A DNA stretch of 64,000 nucleotides from Wurfbainia villosa (Eukaryota > Streptophyta > Magnoliopsida > Zingiberales > Zingiberaceae). Shown piece after piece: positions 56,473 through 64,000 of the stretch. The notes under the pieces were generated by a model. The model had not been told where the DNA came from. It did no database searches and saw only the letters and a program-made list of their open reading frames with translations. The position numbers and the translations under genes are program-made. Location: assembly GCA_025175895.1 (NCBI GenBank), contig JAKLTH010000227.1, positions 661,501 to 725,500 on the forward strand, written 5' to 3'. The first letter of the stretch is position 1. Each line of letters opens with the position of its first letter.

Positions 56473-58441
56473 GCACGGACCGACGCCTACTTGCTTAGCT
56501 AGCTACAGATGAAAGATTTGAAGTGGCAAAGTAATTGAAGGTGGAAATACGATCGCAACAGATCATGACGAAAGGGAACGATTTTCCTCAGCCCCCCACA
56601 AAATTTTAATCTTTTTTCCATTTTGTCCTCGGAGTTAAAAATTATACACTGCTGATAGTCGAGTGGAAGAAAAATAAACAAATCCAACCAAAGCAACGAA
56701 AATTTAGAGGCGAGGGCTTAGATTTTCACATGGCGGCGGGCCCGCCATATGGTCAAACTCGAGAATTGACTCCATTTTCTTAATTTTATTCAACGGAGCC
56801 ACTTTGTTCACTGCAAATGCTGTTGTACTTGATGTCCATGGGATCGCCAACATTAATATTCGATAGGTTTCCCCCCTCGTTGCTGTGCCATGTCTTTTTC
56901 CAATTTATTTATTTTTTTAAATTCAGATGATCTTTATTTATTTTAATCATCATATTAAAATTTAGAGTCTCTTATTATGATTATAAAATAAATTTATGAG
57001 AACTGTTAAATTCAATCTTTTACTAATATCTTTTTCTAAATCTCGACCTCGAAATTCTTAACTTTCATTAAAAACTAAAAATTAAAAAAAAAAACTCTTC
57101 CGATTAAATTTACTCCCCGTAAAATCAAGCAATTGTTGGTAAAATAGTCTTCTAAATTTACCTGGTTTTTTACTCGCCAAATGACTGGCCACAGATTAAT
57201 GCAATCATTAAGAGGAACTGAATGATGAAGGAGCTGAATCATTGTGCTTTTTGTTGGTCAATTTAGAGAGATGGGAACGCCTGTTCGAGCGGAAAGAGAC
57301 TGTGGCTTCAATTATTCTCGAGGGTGTAGCTGTCTCAACGTGTGAGACAGATGTAGGTCAACGTAGGGGGGTGACTTCCAGTGCATCATTATTTCGAGGA
57401 AGAATTTAGTAGAAGTTGAAGTTACTCTTGAATTAATTTAATCATAAATTTTATGAGGTTAATTTTAATACCTTTTTTTTTTTTAGTTTCAAATAAGGTT
57501 TTAAGAATTAGGACAGAGAATAGAGCTTCTTGTAATATCGGATTCTGTGTATTGCCTAGGAATTTAACGATGTAATTAATGATATAACTTTGAATTAACG
57601 TACAAAAATTAGTATTCCTTCATGTAGTTATAGTATTAATACGACCACACTGTCATATAAATAAAAAATCAATGCAGTAAAAAATAATAATTTTTAGATA
57701 AAAATAATAATCATAAATTTCGTTCGTAAAGAATTAAATTATATATATATATATATATATTGAAAACGCAGTGCGCAATAAATTAAATAATATTTCATAG
57801 AAGTAAAAAAAAATTCAAGAAATAATATTTTTTTATACAAAATAATGGAAAATAAATTGGGGACATATGTGTTTTGGTATCAAATTAAATTTAGTAATAT
57901 ATATATTACAAGCAAAATAAAAAAAAACATATTTAAGCTTTGGTAATGCATTCAGAGCATCTTCTCATTCAAGACGATATATCTTGGTCATAGACAATTA
58001 CCAACGAGAGTCGAATGAATGTGTCGATGTGAATTAATTATTCTTTTAAAATCTAACTTTAGTCTATATATATTCATGATAGATTCAACGTAACGTTCTA
58101 ATTAATCCCTTTTTTCCCCAGGATTTCATTTTCGACTCTTGAATTTAAGTTTAATTTTATTAAAATTCGGGAAGTCTCGTTTTGATATTAGAGTTTATTA
58201 CCTCTACTTTTTATTTTATCATTTAATTTTTTATAAATTATGATGTACCACATGGAGTCATGGACTAATATTTGCAATAATGTGGTACCATTTTTCCTCT
58301 CGAGGTTTGTCAAGTACAAAGTCAACATACAATTTTTACCTTTTTTATAATTTATTTTCTTAAAAACACTTTTAAAATTTTAAATTAATACCCTTTAAAT
58401 TTTCGATTTTATTATTTTATCTCCTATATTACAAGAATGGC
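56473..58441. other. ALOG promoter and AT-rich intergenic DNA
   Basis: The ALOG upstream region is followed by AT-rich sequence. About 56900-57020 matches the tail of the SINE-like family (AAATTCAGATGATC ... GTTAAATTCAATC). A (TA)n tract lies at about 57740-57760. No gene is supported. Confidence 0.55.
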
Positions 58442-58870
58442 ATGCAATCACTCCTCGCCGACAACCCTGCCACGTCCCCTCCCCCCGTCGCCTCCTGGTC
58501 CTCCTCCTCCTCCCTTCGCCGCGTTGTCCATTGCGCCCGTATCGCCTCCTCCGCCCTTCGCGCTGTCCGTTCCGCCCCCGCCCGCCACCACCCCCTCTCC
58601 TTCACTTCCTCCGGAGTCATTATCTACTTCACATCCCTCCGCGTCGACGATCAACGCGATGTGTCCATGGACTCCCGCTTTCTCTCGCGCCGAATTCCAC
58701 TCCCCGCCGGCTTCCGCCTCCACGAGCCGGGCGGGCTCAGGTCTCTCGTTGAGCGCCTCCAGACCGACTTGCGATACGATGTGTGCGATGACCTCCGATT
58801 CGTGCTCTGCATGCGTCGCGTGCAGCGGCCGCCGTAAGCGATACAGTGATAAGGATCAGGGGATTCCGGT
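58442..58870 (+). pseudogene. Decayed glutaredoxin-like gene (plant GRX family with Cys-rich tail)
   Basis: One frame gives SSGVIIYFTSLR, then directly VDDQRDVSMDSRFL, and later CDDLRFVLC before a premature stop. The next frame continues ACSGRRKRYSDKDQG. These are the conserved blocks of the plant glutaredoxin-like family with a C-terminal zinc-ribbon-like tail (VxYTTSLR ... VDERDVSMDSRFL ... DLRFVLCxxCSGRRKVY). The segment between YFTSLR and VDDQRD is missing, the central part is out of register, and a 4-base shift around TGCATGCG breaks the tail. It is therefore non-functional as a glutaredoxin. The N-terminal ATG is nominal. A hAT MITE lies just downstream. Confidence 0.65.
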
Positions 58871-58888
58871 CCCGCGGCTAATGCAACG

Positions 58889-59025
58889 CAGAGCCGTGCC
58901 TAAAATTTTAGAGATTCGAATCGGATTTTTAAAAAAATATATTGATAAATTAATTTTTAGATTTTTTTTTAAAGCCATTTGAACTGCTTTAAAAACGGAT
59001 CACGATTACATCAGGTACGGCCCTG
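58889..59025. mobile_element. hAT-type MITE of 137 bp with 8-bp target duplication
   Basis: Terminal inverted repeats CAGAGCCGTGCCT and (reverse complement of the right end) CAGGGCCGTACCT bound an AT-rich core. The 8-bp sequence ATGCAACG flanks both ends (58881-58888 and 59026-59033). An 8-bp duplication and CAGRGCCG-type termini are hAT hallmarks. There is no coding capacity. Confidence 0.93.
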
Positions 59026-59033
59026 ATGCAACG

Positions 59034-59759
59034 AATTGAAGCCTCGTTGGCTGAGCTAATTGCTGTTCTCCGGCCTCCTGATTGTAATCCCATCCTTTTG
59101 AAGTAATCAATAACAATAGCAAAGGTTCATCTCTTCCCCCTTCCTTCTTCTTCAGAGAGAGAGAGAGAGAGAGATGAATAAATTAATTTCTCAAAATTTA
59201 AGAGCACAAGTTCAAAATGGAGGCTGGAAATTTCTTAAAAGCGAAGAGCACAAAAAGTAATATACATATATGACTTGTTGGTTCTATCAGTCATCGTGTT
59301 TTCAAAAAGATATAAATTAAACGAACTGGGAGATGCCAAAGGTTGGCCTTTTAGCTAGCTTTCATAAACATCCTCTTACCATTTATCGAGACTTCTTCAA
59401 GATTCGATGGCAATTGAATTGGACGATTGATCGGTTGCCAATTAATAATTAAGAGTGCAAAAGATGAAGAGACAGGTTACAATTAAAGCTACTCCAATAA
59501 AGATAAATTTTTAATTAAATTGATCATTGATTGATTGCCAATATTCTGCACAAGGATATATATATATATATACCGGAAAACACTGCTGCTATGGATTTGT
59601 AATAACTATTGAGGGGGCTAGTAGTCTAGTAGCAAAACATCTGAATGTTAAGGCACGAATTGTTCTTTATAAAGAAGAATGGCTGGTGGGGCATGGTCCA
59701 GAAACACTGCGCCCCAGGCCCCACCCTCCAGATATCCTGTGGATTAATAATCCACTGCT
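59034..59759. other. Short intergenic stretch
   Basis: A (GA)n tract lies at about 59155-59174 and a short (TA)n tract at about 59557-59572. No gene is supported; an open frame running from 59527 into the RING gene looks like read-through upstream of its conserved part. Confidence 0.5.
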
Positions 59760-60247
59760 CTGGAATCCAATCGAGGAAACAGCCGTGGCCGCGCTGCGCT
59801 ACGACGACCTCGATGACAAGAACTTCGGCGCCCGCCGTACAGACCTCCGCCTACTCCTCCTCGTCTCCTTCCCCTTACTCGCCTTCTCCGTCCTCCTCTG
59901 CCTCTACGTCCGTTGGATTATCTGCAACCGGCCAACCACTGCCAGGCCGGAACGCACCCGGCGAGCTCGCCTCCTGCCGATGCCGCTGCCGGACTCGATG
60001 ATCGACCCATAAATAGCTTCCCGGTGCGGTTGTTGCAGCCTTGCAGGCCGGGGAGAAGCCGGCGCAGTGCTCGATTTGCCTGAGCGGGGTCCCGCCGGGG
60101 GAGAAGGTGAAGGCGTTGCCGGGCTGCGGACACGAGTTCCACGTGGAGTGCGTCAACGAGTGGATCCGGGCGAACGCGAGCTGCCTGCTGTGCCGGGCGA
60201 CGCTTCCTGGTTCGTCGGCGCCGGCGGGTTCGGCGCTGCAAAATTAA
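59760..60247 (+). pseudogene. ATL-type RING-H2 gene with two frame breaks
   Basis: One frame encodes a membrane segment (TDLRLLLLVSFPLLAFSVLLCLYV) followed by a basic stretch and a stop at 60010-60012. A second frame gives a GLD...INSFPV block like that of ATL proteins. A third gives AVVAALQAGEKPAQCSICLS and a complete RING-H2 finger (CSIC, CGHEFHVEC, CLLC; C3H2C3) ending at 60247. ATL proteins are membrane-anchored E3 ubiquitin ligases with exactly this order: membrane segment, GLD motif, RING. Two small frameshifts near 60000 and 60024 separate the parts, and no splice sites explain them. The RING frame has no ATG upstream of the finger. Either a pseudogene or assembly errors; the RING itself is intact. 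Confidence 0.65.
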
Positions 60248-60916
60248 GGGAGTCACTAGAGTAGACATGCATGCCGTAGAGACGAAATTGGGCGACATCA
60301 TGAAATAATCATTTTTTTTTTGAATTTTTTCCCCAGTTTTCACAGAGATTTAATCTTTTTTTTTTCTTGATTTGTTTTGAAATAATAAATATATTAAACA
60401 GTTTGGATGATGGGCAAATTCTAACCTTTTTTTTTACCGAATTATGTCTGTTTCTTTTGTTGTTTTCTATAGTTGATTTAGCCCTATGATTTTTACAAAT
60501 TTGACATATACATCCTATTAATTTCGTCATTAATATTCTTCTAAATCAACGTCCTATAGTCTTGATTTTCTTCTACGGATAATGTGTGGTAAGGTAGTGT
60601 GATTCTTTGGATCACGGTGGGATCGATTAGGAGGTCTAAAATTCACTGAGCTCGGATGATCATGCTTTGCATGTCGAGGAAAATCCCACGATTTACCTCC
60701 TCTATGACGACAGGTGACAGTGGTTGCTTAGCGATTCCAACTTTGGATTTTCTTCTACTATTAGTTATTTAAATATTATTTTTAATATCAAAATACAATA
60801 ACATATTATTTTATATATTTGCGCGATTTTGACCAAAATAAATAAAAATGCGGAATTTACCTTGTCAATATTTCCGTATTTTACGCATCATCCTGACATT
60901 ATTTTTCCTTAGGACT

Positions 60917-61183
60917 TTAACGGAAAGTTTTCCATTTTTAATTTTTATTTTCTAAAAAAATAAGAAAATATGTTTGATTGATGTTTTTCATTTTTATTTT
61001 TCAAAAAATAAAGAAGTATTTTTTAAAAGCTGAAAAAATGCAAAAAAAAAATATTTTCTATTTTTAATTTTGTTTTTCAAAAAATAAAAAAATATTTTCT
61101 AGAAAATTAAAAAATACAAAAAATTTAATTTTTATTTTCTAAAGAAAAAAATTGAAAACAGAAAATAGAAAATTCTCCGTTAA
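60917..61183. repeat. AT-rich MITE, copy B
   Basis: The ends are inverted: TTAACGGAAAGTTTTCCATTTT on the left answers TTAACGGAGAATTTTCTATTTT on the reverse complement of the right. The core contains AAATAAGAAAATATGTTTGATTG and AAAATAAAGAAGTATTTT, shared with copy A at 48878. Confidence 0.7.
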
Positions 61184-61994
61184 TCAAACACGCCCTAATT
61201 ATTTTCAAAGATCATAATCTTATTAAATTCAAAGATGATCTTATTTCATGTAGGTCGGAACATGTTAGAAGGTAATGAATGACAAAATTGTTTTTTATTG
61301 GCATTAAAGTATTTGAATCCGATTAATATCTTAAAATGATCCTCTTTATCTCATGAATTTTAGAAACGCCTTGCTAACAATTGAATCGGAATAAGATTGA
61401 AGTCCAAGTGACTCCACTGATTACCAATGGTAAATCAGGGACGCTTAGAGTCAATCATAATTTTCAAATTTAATTTTAGAGTCTCAGACGAAATTGAAAA
61501 ATTAGATTTTATTTTCACTGTAAAATTTAAAAATTGGGCTCGATAAAATATTAAAAAAAAAATTGGGCCTTGAGTGAGGGCCCCAACAGCCTCCCTAGGG
61601 TCGGCTCTGAGAATGTTTACAGTTTTTTTACGATTCGGTTCGGATTTTGTAGTTGTGCTATTCTTGAACGATGATCCAATATCGAAATCGTACTTTGTCT
61701 ACTGAAAAAACTTTTGAGTTCCAAGATCGCTCAAATTTATTTTTCTTAAATTCATCATCGAATAATATTATAGTAGGGAATCAAACTGTATTTTTTTTAT
61801 GGAATAACTCTTTATTTTTATCATTACACGTGTCCACGAGGACATTTTTTAATATAATATTCTCTTAAAAAAACAAAGAGAGAAAATCCATCAACTAGGA
61901 GCAAATCGAGGATGAACGAGATAAATCGTATGTTGTATTACTGGAAATTTTTATGGACGTGTTTGTGGTTCTTAGAAATTTATCTGTGCCCTTT

Positions 61995-62210
61995 AGTTCG
62001 GATCGGATGACATGGTGATTAAAATATAATAGTATTTATAGAAGTAGCATGAATCGATTTGGAAGGAGATCTAAAATTCTTTTTTAAATTCAAATGATTT
62101 TCATATGTCTTAACTATTATATCAAAGATCATAAATTTTTTTATAATTTATTTTATTTATAATGATAAATAGATTAATAAGGATCACTAAATTAACCGCC
62201 CAATCTTTTG
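61995..62210 (+). repeat. SINE-like dispersed repeat, copy at 62 kb
   Basis: GATGACATGGTGATTAAAAT (A-box-like region), TGAATCGATTTGGAAGGAG (B-box-like region), AAATTCAAATGATTTTCATATG, and a tail GATCACTAAATTAACCG. Order and spacing match the copies at 13355 and 31801. Confidence 0.55.
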
Positions 62211-62560
62211 CAAGGGAAATGAGAAGGCATCTTCTCCTCTTCTCCTCTTTACTGCGTTGGAGAGCTTCCCGCCTGCCAGCCTTTCTCTTTTCTTCAGCAT
62301 CGTGCTTTGGCTTTTCGGTGAATACAAATCGGTGCAATTCCACTTACTTCAGTCATGCTGTAAATTTAGAAAAATATATATATACCTACATTTTTTTACC
62401 TCTCCATATTTTCACCTACTCTGTCCTCAAACTTTACCCATTTCTCTTCTTGTCGAATCAAAAATAGTCTCTTCTTTCCACTGCCATCAAAAACATACTT
62501 TAAAAAAAAATAAAAAAATCAAAAGATATTCAACCCTAGTTTTTCTTTCAGAAATATCTA

Positions 62561-62596
<36 letters not shown>

Positions 62597-62754
62597 GCAT
62601 AGCTAAAATTATTTTAACCTTGATAAAATTATTTCTCAATCAAAATTATTTGAATAGATCAAAATTAATTAACTCAATTAAAACCTTAATAAGTTTACTA
62701 AAACTACTGCAACAATATTAATTCGATGGAATAAAAAAATAATTATATATATAT

Positions 62755-62973
62755 ATATCGCGCCAGGCCGGGCGTCCTTCCCGGCGTCGTCGGCCGGGAT
62801 TCCCGCGATCCGGCCATGCCGGCTTCCGGCCACAATCCGGCGGAAGCGGTCTGGGCCCACGGCGAGTGCGAGTTCAACACCCTATTCGGCTCAGATTTGG
62901 ACGGTGGCAGCGGCCGGCGGCGATGGCGATAGTCGAACAAATGAAGTGCTCACGCGACGAAATCAAGAGCGAG

Positions 62974-63008
<35 letters not shown>
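62755..63008. mobile_element. Single GC-rich arm related to fold-back element 2, between (TA)n tracts
   Basis: CGTCCTTCCCGGCGTCGTCGG, CTTCCGGCCACAATC and CGATAGTCGAACAAATGAAGTGCTC correspond in order to the right half of element 2 (CGTCCTTCCCGTCGTGCGG, CTTCCGGCCACAATC, CGATAGCG ... GATGAAATGCTC). TATATA runs lie on both sides (about 62743-62758 and 62978-63006). The opposite arm is absent. Confidence 0.65.
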
Positions 63009-63014
<6 letters not shown>

Positions 63015-63685
63015 GGTGCTCTTTTCAAAATAACAAAAATAATTATCGCCTCTCTTTTAATTTCTTTTAATTTTAAGGTAAAAGTTAAAAAGCATCCTAT
63101 AATTTATGCAAAAATGTAGTGCTATTTTTATCATTATCATAAGTATGTGTTTTCAATTGTGTAGGACAATAACAAATATGGTGGCTATTTTGATATAATT
63201 TTATTTTATGTTGTACGTGTTATAATTATAATCGTTATAATAGTGCTGAATACAAGTGTTTTAAAATTAAGAATATATTAATATTAAAAAAAAAGAAATA
63301 GAATTTCTTGCTGTGATTCTAAATATCCTTTCTAAAACGTGCTCAACCATATGACACGTGCAGGGGAGCAAAATCAAAACGTGGCAAAGTATGTAGAGCG
63401 AAACAAAATTTGTCTGTTGAAAATAATATTAATCGTATTACCCAACGGTCCTCTGTCTCTTTGTTCTCGCTGCCTATTTTGCTCTTGCTCTTGCTCTTGC
63501 TCCTGCACAAACCCAACCAAAATACATTGCCGTTTCCCCAATCTAAACCTTCTGCTGAACCGACCAAATCCAGCGCTCCTTTCTACTGGATCGGATGTGA
63601 AACACTACTCATCTCTGATCTCTCCGGTCATCGATCGCTCTGCAGTCGTACACTCTGACCCGAGGCCCCAGATAAGAGATCCAAA
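63009..63685. other. Upstream region of the CPK gene
   Basis: AT-rich DNA turning mixed and C/T-rich near 63440 (a GCTCTT repeat at about 63480-63505). The last 250 bases are the probable leader of the kinase gene. No separate gene is supported. Confidence 0.55.
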
Positions 63686-64000
63686 ATGGGTAACTGCTGC
63701 CTCTCGCCGGCGGCCGTTGCTCGCGAGGACGTCAAGACCAACTTCCCAGGAGCCCACCACGAGCCCGGAGGCGCCGCCTCCGGCAAGGAGTACCACCACC
63801 AGAACGGCGTCGGCGGTGCTCATTCCAAGCGCTTGATCGTGCTCAGCAGCGACGCCAAGTCGGTGGGCGCTATCGAAGAGAAGTACGCGCTGGACCGCGA
63901 GCTCGGACGCGGAGAGTTCGGGGTTACCTACCTGTGCACGGACCGCGACACCAGGGAGCTGCTCGCTTGCAAGTCGATATCGAAGCGGAAGCTGCGGACG
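63686..64000 (+). CDS. Calcium-dependent protein kinase, CPK13-like (5' part)
   Basis: The first 105 codons, cut by the window end. The N-terminus MGNCCLSPAAVAREDVKTN carries a myristoylation Gly2 and palmitoylation Cys4 and Cys5, so plasma-membrane targeting is expected. It closely resembles Arabidopsis CPK13 (MGNCCRSPAAVAREDVK). The kinase domain begins with EEKYALDRELGRGEFGVTYL (glycine-rich loop) and the catalytic lysine is in LLACKSISKRKLRT. The rest of the kinase domain, the autoinhibitory junction and the EF hands lie beyond the window. CPKs decode Ca2+ signals; Arabidopsis CPK13 acts in guard cells. The start ATG follows the usual MGNCC family beginning. Confidence 0.93.
   Translation, partial: MGNCCLSPAAVAREDVKTNFPGAHHEPGGAASGKEYHHQNGVGGAHSKRLIVLSSDAKSVGAIEEKYALDRELGRGEFGVTYLCTDRDTRELLACKSISKRKLRT

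Larger units (their letters stand above)
60248..62754. other. AT-rich intergenic stretch with several MITE/SINE copies
   Basis: Contents: a possible repeat at about 60590-60740, AT-rich MITE copy B (60917-61183), a hAT-like terminus at about 61560-61615 (GGGCCTTG to GGGTCGGCTCTG), a SINE-like copy (about 61995-62210) and a (TTA)n tract (about 62566-62596). No gene is supported. Confidence 0.6.

Overview
The window is nuclear DNA from a flowering plant. Genes have GT-AG introns, and the families present are plant families: LRR receptor kinase, PYL ABA receptor, ALOG, OVATE, class III peroxidase, CDPK and MIR390. Very GC-rich, often intronless coding regions (PYL, ALOG, first exon of the receptor kinase) lie in AT-rich intergenic DNA, which suggests a monocot, possibly of the ginger/banana type. 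That assignment is inference; no species marker is visible.

Layout. 2457-12697 (+): an ATXR5/6-type H3K27 monomethyltransferase of six exons. Its 8.8-kb second intron holds an old RTE-type LINE (minus strand, about 4681-9110), and a TRIM element with three LTRs (6232-7446) sits inside that LINE. 15906-19197 (+): an IRK-type LRR receptor pseudokinase, two exons. 25690-26796 (-): an OVATE family repressor. 28906-30234 (-): a DUF641 protein of the GIL1/IRKI family, with a 5'UTR intron. 32866-34150 (-): a four-exon class III peroxidase. 35892-37341: two GC-rich fold-back elements bounded by (TA)n tracts. About 37752-37998 (-): a broken LURP-one-related fragment. 38623-41870 (-): RNA polymerase III subunit RPC4, ten coding exons. 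43838-43955 (-): a MIR390 hairpin with its own TATA box. 46660-47277 (+): a PYL4/5/6-type ABA receptor. 47278-55842: a gene-poor, repeat-rich stretch. 55843-56472 (-): an ALOG protein. 58442-58870 (+): a decayed glutaredoxin-like gene with a hAT MITE beside it. 59760-60247 (+): a frame-broken ATL-type RING-H2 gene. 63686 to the window end (+): the first 105 codons of a CPK13-like calcium-dependent kinase.

The genes are independently transcribed; there is no operon logic. Themes that recur are development (IRK, OVATE, ALOG, GIL1/IRKI, MIR390) and ABA/Ca2+/redox signalling (PYL, CPK, peroxidase). In Arabidopsis a DUF641 protein is named for binding IRK, and here an IRK-type receptor and a DUF641 gene lie about 10 kb apart.

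The strongest non-protein discoveries are the MIR390 locus, which keeps the position-11 mismatch of its duplex, and the three-LTR TRIM with a perfect 5-bp target duplication. The fold-back family next to (TA)n microsatellites and a dispersed SINE-like family are also notable. Exon joins and element borders were read by eye from splice signals, frame and family consensus; no search was run.
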